Origin: CAXBNB01 sp040151475
GTDB lineage: Bacteria; Bacteroidota; Bacteroidia; Cytophagales; Cyclobacteriaceae
Length of the DNA: 64,000 nucleotides
Direction of reading: 5' to 3'
Assembly (NCBI RefSeq): GCF_040151475.1
Contig: NZ_JBDKWG010000146.1
Span: 201,949 to 265,948, forward strand
This document shows, one piece after another, positions 33,320-42,731 of this stretch (within the stretch, counting starts at the first letter, position 1; every line of letters starts with the position of its first letter). Position numbers and translations under genes: made by a program. Below the pieces are notes generated by a model that searched no databases, was not told the DNA's origin, and saw only the letters and a list, made by a program, of their open reading frames with translations.

Positions 33320-35847
33320 GATTCTTTGTCTCTCATTTTTCTAAACTCAGAATACCTTCGGTGTATGGCCATTATAAAACCCAGCACCATAATCAAAGTA
33401 CCAATCCATAACACATTTATCAGAGGTTTTTCAACAGCTTCCAGTATGATCCAATCTTTTTGAGTGGTATTGACACCAAACGTAAAAGAGCCGCTACGTG
33501 GGTCAATATTAAGCAACGACATTTTAATACCTAACTCATGTGATATGTCTGGGATTCTTCCAGCCATTCTATCCTTAATAATATATATTGGTTCTATAAC
33601 GTATTCCTGATCTTTACCTTTTATATTAATGATGGCCTTTACAGCAACGTCCTCAGATGATAAAGGTACTCCTCTCACTTCATCTATCTTTTTCACTTCT
33701 TTTAGCTCGGCTATAAAATCATTTACTATAAATGTTTGACCAATGCTGATACTTTCCTCTTGCGTTTCACTCCATTCTGTGTCTTCTGCCGGGTCTGGAA
33801 ATGTCCTGACGTGCGTATATAAATCCATTCCCACCGTTCTGCTGATATCAGGAGAATATACAGTCATCTCCATTTGTTTGTTAATCTGAACTGTAGGATA
33901 AAGTGAAAATGTCTTGCCATTTGCTTTTTGATATTCAATTTCAAAATAGCTGGTTTCATGATTTTTTAGTCTGACTGTATCACCAATACTATAATAGGTT
34001 TTACCATTCACTATAATTTCTCTATTTACAACAGCAAGTGTAGGATCCATTGTCGATTCAAGAAAATATGATTTTACATAACCTGGTACCCCATCAACTA
34101 TTTTCCTCAAACCTCTGTAATTCAACGAGTATCCTGCCATTTGCCTGGGTTCGTTCAAAAAGAGTAGCAGGTTTTTTTGGTTAATCTCATCAGGAAAATC
34201 TTTGTGCCAAACCAGACCGGTATTGTTGATAGAAATAATTTTTGAATATCCTGAAGAAAATAATATTCCTATCAAAACCATTGCAATACCTATATGAGCT
34301 ATTGCTCCTCCTGATAGTTTATAATTAGATTTCAAAACCCGTAACAATATTTTACCATTGGCAGCAATAGAATACAAACCTGCAGTAAGCAATAGCATAT
34401 AGGATATATCTGTAATTTTTCCCACCATAATAATAATGGCAGATAATACCAGTGCAATTACTACAGGTAAAAACAATTCATCTTTCAGCTTGCTCTTATC
34501 CATTTTGTTCCACCAGAAAAACTGACCCGTACCAGATAGCAATGCCAATAGTATAGAGAACCAAAGTTGGAACTTGGTATAAAAGCCTATCGCATCGACA
34601 GGTGGGGCCAGGTTGGATTCGATTCCAAAATTTTCCAGAATTGCATTATAAACCGGCATAGATGTAGGAATGATTACCTGAAATCCCATCAAACACAAAA
34701 CAGCCGCACCCATGAAAATCCAAAACTCTCTGGAATATGCAGAAGTTTCTTCTTTATCTGTAGGCAGGTGTTTCCATGACCTTGCTGCAACAAATATAGA
34801 AATCGCAATAAACGCCAACAGGTAAATTAGTAACTGACCAGACAGCCCAAGGTCAGTAAATGAATGCACTGATGAATCGCCTAAAATCCCACTACGCGTT
34901 AGGAATGTCGCATATATTATCAGAATAAAAGATGAAATGACCAGAATAATAGCGGCCTTCAAAGCATTATTACTTTTCTTAAAAGCAATCATCGTGTGGA
35001 TGGCTGCTATCAGCACAATCCAAGGTACATAAACTGCATTTTCCACCGGATCCCAATTCCAGTACCCACCAAAATTCAGGGTCTCATAGGCCCAATATCC
35101 TCCCATCAATATCCCCACTCCCAACACTACTCCCGAAAATAATGCCCAGGGCAAAGCAGGCCGCACCCATTCTTTATATTTACCAAGCCATAAACCTGCA
35201 ATACAAAAAGCAAAAGGAATCAACGTAGTAGCAAACCCCAGAAACAACGTTGGGGGATGAATCACCATCCAGTAATTTTGTAGCAATGGGTTGAGTCCCG
35301 TACCATCTACAGGAACAAAATTAGGGTCTGTTTTAAAAATTGGAGCATCAATCACATCTCTTAACAATAGAAATGGAGTACTTCCTATTTTCACATTGAA
35401 AAGCACTGCGCCCAAAATCATGGATACCAAAAACCCCTGAACCAGTGCAAAAACAGCCATTATTGGAGCTTCCCAAGTCTTATTGGTCTTTATCAATACA
35501 AGCCCAAGAATTACATTCCAAAATATCCAAAGCAAAAACGACCCTTCCTGACCTTCCCAAAAACTTGATATTTGATAATAAACAGGTAATACAGACGAAG
35601 TGTGACTGTAAGCATAATGGTATTCGAAGTAGTGATTGTGGATAATATAAAAAAGTGTACCCACAACACCCATTACCAACAGACCATGGGTAATAAAAAC
35701 TGTTCTGGCATATTTAGCCCAGGTTGATTTTTCTGTCAAATCAACAGCATATACTGATTTTACATAGCCATAAGTGGCCACCAAAGCTGTAATAAATGAA
35801 GCTATGATTAAAAAATGGCCAAGGTTGCCAACAAAAGTATGTATCAT
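33304..35847 (-). CDS. ccmF: Cytochrome c biogenesis protein CcmF
   Basis: An 847-residue polytopic haem lyase subunit that attaches haem to apocytochrome c in the periplasm. It has about 15 membrane helices, an N-terminal block with SSFWEGQEGSFLLWIFW (about 91-107) and the tryptophan-rich WWD-type haem motif GGYWAYETLNFGGYWNWDPVENAVYVPW (about 249-276). A soluble C-terminal part with strands (about 540-790) precedes the last helix. The product is larger than proteobacterial CcmF (about 650). The ATG abuts the ccmE stop. Confidence 0.93.
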   Translation of the reverse strand: MIHTFVGNLGHFLIIASFITALVATYGYVKSVYAVDLTEKSTWAKYARTVFITHGLLVMGVVGTLFYIIHNHYFEYHYAYSHTSSVLPVYYQISSFWEGQEGSFLLWIFWNVILGLVLIKTNKTWEAPIMAVFALVQGFLVSMILGAVLFNVKIGSTPFLLLRDVIDAPIFKTDPNFVPVDGTGLNPLLQNYWMVIHPPTLFLGFATTLIPFAFCIAGLWLGKYKEWVRPALPWALFSGVVLGVGILMGGYWAYETLNFGGYWNWDPVENAVYVPWIVLIAAIHTMIAFKKSNNALKAAIILVISSFILIIYATFLTRSGILGDSSVHSFTDLGLSGQLLIYLLAFIAISIFVAARSWKHLPTDKEETSAYSREFWIFMGAAVLCLMGFQVIIPTSMPVYNAILENFGIESNLAPPVDAIGFYTKFQLWFSILLALLSGTGQFFWWNKMDKSKLKDELFLPVVIALVLSAIIIMVGKITDISYMLLLTAGLYSIAANGKILLRVLKSNYKLSGGAIAHIGIAMVLIGILFSSGYSKIISINNTGLVWHKDFPDEINQKNLLLFLNEPRQMAGYSLNYRGLRKIVDGVPGYVKSYFLESTMDPTLAVVNREIIVNGKTYYSIGDTVRLKNHETSYFEIEYQKANGKTFSLYPTVQINKQMEMTVYSPDISRTVGMDLYTHVRTFPDPAEDTEWSETQEESISIGQTFIVNDFIAELKEVKKIDEVRGVPLSSEDVAVKAIINIKGKDQEYVIEPIYIIKDRMAGRIPDISHELGIKMSLLNIDPRSGSFTFGVNTTQKDWIILEAVEKPLINVLWIGTLIMVLGFIMAIHRRYSEFRKMRDKESYDLA

Positions 35848-36258
35848 TTAACTGCTAATTTCAACGGTTTCATCCTGATATTTAGAAGGGCATTTCATCA
35901 GGATTTTACTTGCCACAAAAAGATCTTTATTGTAAGACCCTACTACTACTACTTGTTCCGATCTCAAAAAATCCGCAGGCATAGGTTCATTAAAAATGAC
36001 GCTTTGCTCCACTCCATTATGGTCAACCATTTGAAAAGAAAAAGAAAGCATATCCGGGCTGGTTTTCAGTCCCACAACCTCTCCATTGGTATCCTTTTTC
36101 AAAGATCCTACTACATGTATTTTTTTATCGTCCCCGTTTTGAGCAAATTCTTTAGCTTCTCCGAAAGTCACATACGTGCTGGCGTCCCCTGCGGTAGAAA
36201 TGATAATCATAATAGCAACTCCTATGATAATTACCCCAAAAATGTGTGATTTTTTCAT
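35848..36258 (-). CDS. ccmE: Cytochrome c-type haem chaperone CcmE, CXXXY type
   Basis: A 136-residue protein with an N-terminal membrane anchor (SHIFGVIIIGVAIMIIIS) and an OB-fold domain. Proteobacterial CcmE binds haem covalently through His in an HxxxY motif. Here the matching place has KCPSKYQDE, that is C-P-S-K-Y, near residues 125-129. This is the CXXXY variant reported in some archaea and deltaproteobacteria. The stop is immediately followed by the ccmF ATG. Confidence 0.9.
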   Translation of the reverse strand: MKKSHIFGVIIIGVAIMIIISTAGDASTYVTFGEAKEFAQNGDDKKIHVVGSLKKDTNGEVVGLKTSPDMLSFSFQMVDHNGVEQSVIFNEPMPADFLRSEQVVVVGSYNKDLFVASKILMKCPSKYQDETVEISS

Positions 36259-36270
36259 TGTATTAACATT

Positions 36271-36525
36271 TTAGTCGTTCGAAGATTTAATGCTCTTTTC
36301 TAAAGCAGTTAATTTCCTGTCTATTTTATAGATATAGAAAGTGATACCTGCAAAAATCAAAAAGATTACTCCAACTACTACGTAAATTTTACCATTTGAT
36401 CTCATTTCATCTGCCATTTCTACATTTTTATTAGAATAATCAGAATCGGTGATCTTATATTTTCCATCTTGTGCTGAAAGCTGCAAAGAAAAAAACAGGC
36501 ATATCATGATCAAGTATTTTTTCAT
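36271..36525 (-). CDS. CcmD-like small membrane protein
   Basis: An 84-residue protein with an apparent signal peptide (MKKYLIMICLFFSLQLSAQ) and one membrane helix (IYVVVGVIFLIFAGITFYIY, about 47-66) followed by a charged tail. The position between ccmC and ccmE and its topology fit the CcmD role of releasing holo-CcmE. Having a cleavable signal plus helix is different from proteobacterial CcmD. Confidence 0.75.
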   Translation of the reverse strand: MKKYLIMICLFFSLQLSAQDGKYKITDSDYSNKNVEMADEMRSNGKIYVVVGVIFLIFAGITFYIYKIDRKLTALEKSIKSSND

Positions 36526-36526
36526 C

Positions 36527-37204
36527 TTAATTCTCGTTTATCATTTTTAATAAGATTTCTTTGATCCTTACCCTCAATGTTGCCACCCAAAGCCCCAGCA
36601 ACGTCCATCCAATCACAGCGGGATAGAACACAATTCTGAGCTTATTGTCCAGATCATAATAGTTAAAACCAGGATTGCCTCCGTTTCCGGGATGCAATGA
36701 CGAATCGGCCATTCTCGGAAGTATAAACAAAAGAGGAATCATCGCTGCAAACGCAAAAATATTATACACAGCTGAAATTCTTGCTTTTTGTTGTTCGTCT
36801 TCCAGTGAATTTCTTAAAACCAGATAAGCCATGTATATCAGTAATGCTATTGCCGATGAATTTTGTTTTGGGTCTCCACTCCAGGGTTCCCCCCAGGTGT
36901 ATGTGGCCCAAAGCATTCCCGTTACCAAACCAAGCATTCCGAATAGAATACCAATGTTGGCAAATTCTACCGCTTTGATGTCAAACTTTTGGTTTTGTGA
37001 AGAAAGGTATTTTATGGAATACACCATCGATGCAGTCAACAGTATAATCATCCCAAACCACATGGTTACATGAAAATACAGGTTTCTAATACTTTCATTC
37101 AATATTACCAGCCTTGGAACTTCCAGTAACAAGCCTCCAACAATGGTGTAAGCAACCAGTGCAATTGCCAACCATTTCCACCACGATTTTTTTATGTTAT
37201 TCAT
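36527..37204 (-). CDS. ccmC: Haem handling protein CcmC/CcsA family
   Basis: A 225-residue protein with six membrane helices. It presents haem to CcmE. The WWD-like motif WGEPWSGDPKQNSSAIALLIY (near 110-130) is present, and FHVTMWFGMII near 45-55 and SSLHPGNGG near 168-176 supply the flanking His residues. It lies one base apart from the ccmD-like gene. Confidence 0.9.
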   Translation of the reverse strand: MNNIKKSWWKWLAIALVAYTIVGGLLLEVPRLVILNESIRNLYFHVTMWFGMIILLTASMVYSIKYLSSQNQKFDIKAVEFANIGILFGMLGLVTGMLWATYTWGEPWSGDPKQNSSAIALLIYMAYLVLRNSLEDEQQKARISAVYNIFAFAAMIPLLFILPRMADSSLHPGNGGNPGFNYYDLDNKLRIVFYPAVIGWTLLGLWVATLRVRIKEILLKMINEN

Positions 37205-37205
37205 A

Positions 37206-37874
37206 TCAACTTCTCCATAAATACGGAAACAATAAGTAAGCCAAAGTTCCTACAATTAAATTAATTGCACACAATGTTATGATCTCGTCCATACTTTCAC
37301 TTCTGGCGATCCCATCTATTGCATTTTTGGATATTTTAATTACCATCAAAATTACAGGAATGACTACCGGAAAAGACAAAATTGCCATTAATATTCCATT
37401 GTTACCAGCTTTAGATGCTATCCCTGAAATCATTGTCAATGTGGTGGAAAGACCTAAAGAACCTAAAAGCAGATTTATGAAAAACAGCCCATGATCCTGA
37501 ATAGGATAACCCAAGACCATGCTGTATACACCTATAGCCAACAATGATAGCAGCCACATTAATAATAAATTGTAAATGATTTTTGACAAAATAATGCCTT
37601 GAGGGCTCGCAAGAGTATAATAATACAGCATTCGATTTTGATTCTCCTGAACAAAACTTTTTGCTATTGCGCTTGTTGCAGAAAACAACATGATTATCCA
37701 AAATAGGGCGTTCCAGGTCAAGTGGCTTATTCCGGTATTCTTAATATTAAAACTTAGATAACAAATAAAAATAGTAGAAAAGGTATAAAGTAAAATACCA
37801 TTTAAGGCATACTTATGCCTCCACTCCAGCATGAGCTCTTTATAAAACAGTGATTTTATCTCATTTAATAGCAT
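37206..37874 (-). CDS. ccmB: Haem exporter membrane subunit CcmB
   Basis: A 222-residue ABC-type permease subunit with six hydrophobic helices. ELMLEWRHKYALNGILLY at the N-terminus and SFVQENQNRMLYYYTLASPQGIILSK (about 72-97) are CcmB hallmarks. The CcmA ATPase gene is not next to it and is not in the window. It is the first gene of the minus-strand ccmB-C-D-E-F unit, with intergenic gaps of 0-12 bases. Confidence 0.9.
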   Translation of the reverse strand: MLLNEIKSLFYKELMLEWRHKYALNGILLYTFSTIFICYLSFNIKNTGISHLTWNALFWIIMLFSATSAIAKSFVQENQNRMLYYYTLASPQGIILSKIIYNLLLMWLLSLLAIGVYSMVLGYPIQDHGLFFINLLLGSLGLSTTLTMISGIASKAGNNGILMAILSFPVVIPVILMVIKISKNAIDGIARSESMDEIITLCAINLIVGTLAYLLFPYLWRS

Positions 37875-37887
37875 ATCTCTCGAAGTA

Positions 37888-37895
37888 CAAATTTA
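37888..37895 (-). promoter_or_regulatory. Candidate -7 box of the ccm operon
   Basis: The minus strand reads TAAATTTG, matching TAnnTTTG, 13 bases before the ccmB start. The leader would be very short. No -33 TTG was seen at the usual distance. Confidence 0.35.
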
Positions 37896-37992
37896 GATCA
37901 TTAAACACTTTATTTAACCATATAACAGCAAATTATACTTTGCATAAATGACGAATAAGGCTTAGCATTGTGGCTTACAATCAAATCATAAG

Positions 37993-39015
37993 ATGTCCGA
38001 AGAAACCGGAAATATTCTCGTCACTGGAGCAGCAGGATTTATTGGATTTCATCTGTCAAAAAGGCTATGCAATGACGGCTATACAGTAGTGGGCATAGAC
38101 AATATCAACGACTACTATGATGTCAAGCTAAAAAAAGACAGGTTGGCAATATTAGAGAATTTTGAAAATTTTACGTTTCATAAAATTGACCTCAATGATA
38201 CCAACTCATTGGATGCCATTTTTAGTGACATTAAATTTGATACAGTAATTAATCTTGCTGCTCAGGCAGGGGTAAGGTATTCTTTAGAAAACCCTAAAGC
38301 ATATCTGGACGCAAATGTTAATGGATTCGTCAACCTGATAGAAAATTGCAGGCATCACAATGCCGGACATTTGATATTTGCTTCTTCCAGTTCAGTTTAT
38401 GGAGCAAACACCAATATGCCCTTTTCAGCCCATAGTAATGTAGATCATCCGATTTCTTTATATGCTGCTACCAAAAAGGCGAATGAGCTTATAGCTCATA
38501 CTTATGCTGCTTTGTTTAAAATCCCAACAACCGGATTACGGTTTTTTACAGCTTATGGTCCGTATGGCAGACCCGATATGGCGTTATTTCTATTTACCAA
38601 AGCAATACTAGAGGGAAAACCAATTGACGTGTTTAACAATGGGAAAATGCTAAGAGATTTTACCTATGTTGAAGATATCGTAGAGGGCATTGTAAGGTTG
38701 ATAAAATTTCCAGCCAAGCCAAATGAAAACTGGTCAGGTGAAAACCCGGATCCTGCTACAAGTTTCGCTCCTTATAAGATTTACAATATAGGCAATAACA
38801 ACCCTGTGGAATTGGCATATTTCATTGAGACCATTGAGAAATGCCTTGGAAAAAAAGCCATTAAAAATTATCTGCCCATTCAAAAAGGAGATGTCCCAAG
38901 AACTTACGCCAATGTAGATGATTTGATGAATGATGTGGGCTATAAACCAAGTACATCATTGGAATATGGAATAAGTCAATTTGTAGAATGGTATAAAAAA
39001 TACTACAGTGTCTAA
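37993..39015 (+). CDS. UDP-glucuronate 4-epimerase-like SDR
   Basis: A 340-residue extended SDR. TGAAGFIGFHLSKRL (11-25), the DNINDYYDVKLKKDRL segment typical of CapI/LpsL-type UDP-glucuronate epimerases (about 37-52), SSSSVYG and the YxxxK in LYAATKKANE are all visible. It heads an operon of nucleotide-sugar genes. It is not RmlB, whose motifs differ, although RmlA and RmlC follow. Confidence 0.82.
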   Translation: MSEETGNILVTGAAGFIGFHLSKRLCNDGYTVVGIDNINDYYDVKLKKDRLAILENFENFTFHKIDLNDTNSLDAIFSDIKFDTVINLAAQAGVRYSLENPKAYLDANVNGFVNLIENCRHHNAGHLIFASSSSVYGANTNMPFSAHSNVDHPISLYAATKKANELIAHTYAALFKIPTTGLRFFTAYGPYGRPDMALFLFTKAILEGKPIDVFNNGKMLRDFTYVEDIVEGIVRLIKFPAKPNENWSGENPDPATSFAPYKIYNIGNNNPVELAYFIETIEKCLGKKAIKNYLPIQKGDVPRTYANVDDLMNDVGYKPSTSLEYGISQFVEWYKKYYSV

Positions 39016-39032
39016 TAAGTAACTTACATTTC

Positions 39033-39896
39033 ATGAAAGGAATAATATTAGCCGGAGGGTCTGGTACCCGACTCCATCCCCTTACTTCTGTGATCAGCAA
39101 ACAGATGCTTCCTGTCTTTGACAAACCAATGATTTATTATCCCCTTTCTGTTTTAATGCTTTCAGGCATAAGGGAAATATTGATCATATCAACACCACAA
39201 GATTTGCCACTTTTTGAAAAACTTCTTGGCGATGGAAAGAAATTTGGTTGTGTGTTTTCCTATGAAGTTCAGGAAAAACCAGAAGGATTAGCCCAGGCCT
39301 TTATTATAGGAGAAAAGTTTATCGGTACAGATAAAGTATGTCTGGTGCTTGGAGACAATATTTTTTATGCTTCAGGATTGTCCAAAAAACTTCAGCAATG
39401 CAATGATCCTGAAGGGGGAATTGTCTTTGCCTATCATGTCAATGATCCTGAACGATATGGAGTAGTAGAATTTGATCCTGATAAAAATGCAATATCTATC
39501 GAAGAAAAGCCCGAATTCCCCAAATCTCATTATGCCGTTCCTGGATTGTATTACTATGACAATGAAGTAGTAGAAATTGCTAAAAATCTGAAGCCAAGCA
39601 AAAGAGGTGAATTAGAGATCACCGATATCAATAAAAAGTATATGGAAATGGGCAGGTTAAAAGTATCGGTAATGGATAGGGGAACTGCCTGGCTGGATAC
39701 GGGCACATTTCCATCATTGATGCAAGCTGGGTCTTTCGTGCAAGCAATCGAAGAAAGGCAAGGCCTAAAAATTGGATGTATTGAGGAGATTGGTTTTAAA
39801 ATGGGTTATATTGATGAAAGACAATTGGTAGCTCTAGCCGAACCCCTAAAGAAAAGCGGTTATGGAATATATTTATTGAACCTTCTTAAATTATGA
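39033..39896 (+). CDS. rfbA: Glucose-1-phosphate thymidylyltransferase
   Basis: A 287-residue nucleotidyltransferase that makes dTDP-glucose. MKGIILAGGSGTRLHPLT is the classical N-terminal pyrophosphorylase motif, followed by SKQMLPVFDKPMIYYPLS and VLGDNIFY (about 106-113). EEKPEFPKSHYAVPGLYYYD near 153-172 is also diagnostic. It overlaps rfbC by 4 bases. Confidence 0.95.
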   Translation: MKGIILAGGSGTRLHPLTSVISKQMLPVFDKPMIYYPLSVLMLSGIREILIISTPQDLPLFEKLLGDGKKFGCVFSYEVQEKPEGLAQAFIIGEKFIGTDKVCLVLGDNIFYASGLSKKLQQCNDPEGGIVFAYHVNDPERYGVVEFDPDKNAISIEEKPEFPKSHYAVPGLYYYDNEVVEIAKNLKPSKRGELEITDINKKYMEMGRLKVSVMDRGTAWLDTGTFPSLMQAGSFVQAIEERQGLKIGCIEEIGFKMGYIDERQLVALAEPLKKSGYGIYLLNLLKL

Positions 39897-40447
39897 TAGT
39901 AAAACCACTTGAGCTCGTTGGAGCTTTTTATATTGAACCTAAAATATTTCATGACAACAGAGGCTTCTTTTTTGAATGGTTTAACAAAGAAAATTTCAAA
40001 CAGTTAACAGGTTTTGAGTTCAATGTAGTTCAGTTTAACTATTCTCGTTCCACAAAAGGAGTACTTCGTGGGTTGCATTACCAACTCAATCCAATGGCTC
40101 AGTCCAAGCTAATAGGTGTTACCAAGGGTAGTGTTCAGGATGTAATTGTTGATGTTAGAAAAAACTCTTTAACTTATGGCCAACATTATTCGGTAATTTT
40201 ATCTGAAGAAAAAAGAAACCAGCTTTTTATCCCAAAAGGATTTGCCCATGGCTTTTTAGTATTGTCTGAAGTTGCAGAGATATTTTATGCCATAGACAAT
40301 GGATATTCACCCGGACATGATAATGGAATTAGTTATTGCGATCCCAATCTTGGTATAGTATGGGAAATAGATAAAAATGAAATCGTAGTATCTGATAAAG
40401 ATCAAAAATTATTAAACTTGGAATTAACCCCAAACAATTTTGAATAA
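39893..40447 (+). CDS. rfbC: dTDP-4-dehydrorhamnose 3,5-epimerase
   Basis: A 184-residue cupin-type epimerase. Visible motifs are HDNRGFFFEWFN (about 19-30), STKGVLRGLHYQ with the catalytic His (about 52-63) and KGFAHGFLVLSE (about 113-124). It starts inside the rfbA stop (ATGA). RmlB is not found in the window, and an RmlD-like protein is coded at 51 kb. Confidence 0.93.
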   Translation: MIVKPLELVGAFYIEPKIFHDNRGFFFEWFNKENFKQLTGFEFNVVQFNYSRSTKGVLRGLHYQLNPMAQSKLIGVTKGSVQDVIVDVRKNSLTYGQHYSVILSEEKRNQLFIPKGFAHGFLVLSEVAEIFYAIDNGYSPGHDNGISYCDPNLGIVWEIDKNEIVVSDKDQKLLNLELTPNNFE

Positions 40448-40448
40448 A

Positions 40449-41393
40449 ATGAGCAAAAAAAGAGTATTGATTACAGGAGGAGCAGGTTTTTTAGGGTCAC
40501 ATTTATGTGATCGCTTCCTTAAAGAAGGGTATCGGGTTATCGCCATGGACAATCTTTTGACTGGTTCACTAAATAACATCGAGCACCTTTTTAAAGAAAA
40601 GGATTTTGAATTTTACCACAATGATGTTTCAAAATTTGTTCACGTACCTGGCGAACTGGATTATATTCTTCATTTTGCCTCTCCTGCGAGTCCAATAGAA
40701 TATCTTAAAATGCCAATTCAAACATTAAAGGTTGGATCATTAGGCACACACAATCTGCTTGGATTAGCTAAAGCAAAAAATGCCAGGATACTCATAGCAT
40801 CGACCTCCGAAGTGTATGGAGATCCACTTGTCCACCCACAAACCGAGGATTATTGGGGCAATGTAAATCCTATAGGACCAAGAGGGGTTTATGACGAAGC
40901 AAAAAGATTTCAAGAAGCTATTACCATGGCTTATCATACTTTCCATGGGCTGGAAACCAGAATAGTTCGAATATTCAATACATACGGCCCAAGAATGAGA
41001 CTGGACGATGGCAGGGTTTTACCTGCGTTTATAGGACAAGCATTGAGAGGTGAAAATTTAACTGCATTTGGTGACGGTTCACAAACCAGATCATTTTGTT
41101 ATGTAGATGATTTGGTAGAAGGAATATACAGGTTGCTTTTGAGTGATTACGCATACCCCGTAAATATTGGGAACCCTGATGAAATTACCATTAAGGAATT
41201 TGGAGAAGAAATAATAAGATTGACGGATACAAAATCCAAAATCATATATAAACCTTTACCGGAAGACGATCCCAAACAAAGAAAACCGGATATCACCAAA
41301 GCTCAGGAAATTCTTGGGTGGAATCCTACTTTTTCAAGAAGTGAGGGATTAAAACCTACTTTGGAGTATTTCAAAAAGGTTGTTCAAGGTTAA
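40449..41393 (+). CDS. UDP-glucuronate decarboxylase (UDP-xylose synthase)
   Basis: A 314-residue SDR starting at ATG 40449; an upstream TTG at 40440 overlaps rfbC. TGGAGFLGSHLCDRFL (near 9-24), DNLLTGSLNNIEHL, LHFASPASPIEYLKMPIQTLKVG and the YxxxK in YDEAKRF followed by RIFNTYGPRM are diagnostic of UXS enzymes, which produce UDP-xylose or its keto intermediate. It probably uses UDP-GlcA. Confidence 0.9.
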   Translation: MSKKRVLITGGAGFLGSHLCDRFLKEGYRVIAMDNLLTGSLNNIEHLFKEKDFEFYHNDVSKFVHVPGELDYILHFASPASPIEYLKMPIQTLKVGSLGTHNLLGLAKAKNARILIASTSEVYGDPLVHPQTEDYWGNVNPIGPRGVYDEAKRFQEAITMAYHTFHGLETRIVRIFNTYGPRMRLDDGRVLPAFIGQALRGENLTAFGDGSQTRSFCYVDDLVEGIYRLLLSDYAYPVNIGNPDEITIKEFGEEIIRLTDTKSKIIYKPLPEDDPKQRKPDITKAQEILGWNPTFSRSEGLKPTLEYFKKVVQG

Positions 41394-41420
41394 ACTTACC
41401 TACTAAAAACTGCGGATATT

Positions 41421-42674
41421 ATGAACCACAAAGTTGCAATCATAGGAATGGGATATGTTGGACTGCCATTGGCCATTGAAGCAGCTAAAAAATATCCCGT
41501 ACTGGGTTTTGATATCAAGCCTGAAAGACTCGAAGAATTGAACAAAGGTTTTGATAGGACAAAGGAAGTAAGTAATGATGAATTGGCTAAAGCATCAAAC
41601 CTTAAATTTAGTCATGATCCAAATGATCTAAATACTTCTAATTTTTATATTGTAACTGTTCCAACCCCGATAGATGTTAACAACAAGCCAGATTTAAAAC
41701 CACTTATTTCTGCCTCAAGGATCATTGGTTCTCAATTAACCAAAGGAGATATAGTAGTTTTCGAATCTACGGTTTACCCGGGTTGTACCGAAGAGGACTG
41801 TGTTCCGGTTATGGAGGCCGAAAGCGGCCTTAAATATAATATTGACTTCTTTTGTGGATATTCGCCTGAAAGAATAAATCCAGGAGATAAAAACAGAAGA
41901 GTAACAGATATTAAAAAGGTGACCAGTGGTAGCAATGAGGAAATTGCCACGGTTGTTGATGATTTTTATAAGTCTATCATTAAAGCAGGGACCCATAAGG
42001 CATCATCTATTAAAGTAGCAGAAGCTTCCAAAGTAATCGAAAATGCTCAACGAGACATCAACATTGCTTTTGTTAATGAGTTGGCTCTGGTATTTGAAAA
42101 GATGAATTTGAACACACTGGAAGTACTCGAAGCTGCCGGAACCAAATGGAATTTCTTACCTTTTCGGCCAGGCTTAGTAGGAGGGCATTGCATTGGTGTA
42201 GATCCCTATTACCTTACACACAAAGCCGACAGTCTCGGATACCACGCAGAGGTTATTCTTGCCGGTAGAAGGATAAATGACAATATGGGCAGGTTCATTG
42301 CCACACAAGTTGTAAAAATGATTGTCGGAAAAGGCATAAATGTGAGTCAATCGAAAATATTGGTCATGGGAATTACTTTCAAAGAAAATTGTCCGGATAT
42401 TCGAAATTCAAAAGTATTTGATATCATTAAAGAACTAAAGAGCTTTAATATCCATGTAGATGCCCACGATCCTGAAGCAGATCGAGAAGAAGTAAAAACC
42501 GTCCACAATATTGATTTGGTTGAAAATATAGATCCTAATTACAATGCTATCATTGTTGCTGTTTCACATAGTGAATATTCCAAAATTGATTGGACACAAG
42601 TTAAAACTGATCAGAATATCATCTATGATATAAAAGGGATATTACCAAAAGGGTTAGCGGATATTACATTATAA
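41421..42674 (+). CDS. UDP-sugar 6-dehydrogenase, TviB/WbpA type
   Basis: A 417-residue nucleotide-sugar dehydrogenase that oxidises C6 of a UDP-sugar using NAD. N-terminal GMGYVGLPLA (9-18), TVPTPID near 80-86, ESTVYPGCTEEDC near 115-127 and the active-site segment GGHCIGVDPYYLT with the catalytic Cys (about 256). The N-terminal form (YVGLPLAIEAAKKYPVLGFD) is closer to UDP-GlcNAc/GalNAc dehydrogenases (TviB, WbpO) than to Ugd, but the substrate remains open. It is the last gene of the operon and ends at a strong terminator. Confidence 0.85.
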   Translation: MNHKVAIIGMGYVGLPLAIEAAKKYPVLGFDIKPERLEELNKGFDRTKEVSNDELAKASNLKFSHDPNDLNTSNFYIVTVPTPIDVNNKPDLKPLISASRIIGSQLTKGDIVVFESTVYPGCTEEDCVPVMEAESGLKYNIDFFCGYSPERINPGDKNRRVTDIKKVTSGSNEEIATVVDDFYKSIIKAGTHKASSIKVAEASKVIENAQRDINIAFVNELALVFEKMNLNTLEVLEAAGTKWNFLPFRPGLVGGHCIGVDPYYLTHKADSLGYHAEVILAGRRINDNMGRFIATQVVKMIVGKGINVSQSKILVMGITFKENCPDIRNSKVFDIIKELKSFNIHVDAHDPEADREEVKTVHNIDLVENIDPNYNAIIVAVSHSEYSKIDWTQVKTDQNIIYDIKGILPKGLADITL

Positions 42675-42677
42675 TAT

Positions 42678-42719
42678 CAAAACAAAAAAGGAATCCCATG
42701 AGATTCCTTTTTTGTTTTG
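42678..42719. terminator. Bidirectional terminator
   Basis: An 18-base perfect stem (42678-42695 with 42702-42719, containing GGAATC/GATTCC) with a 6-base loop and A and T runs at both ends. It separates the convergent dehydrogenase and helical-repeat genes. Confidence 0.9.
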
Positions 42720-42731
42720 TTTAAAAGCTAC

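Noticed and set aside
37934..37942. TATACTTTG as a promoter of the UDP-glucuronate epimerase operon
   Set aside because: The spacing between TA and TTTG does not fit TAnnTTTG, and no -33 box was found. It remains possible but is not supported.
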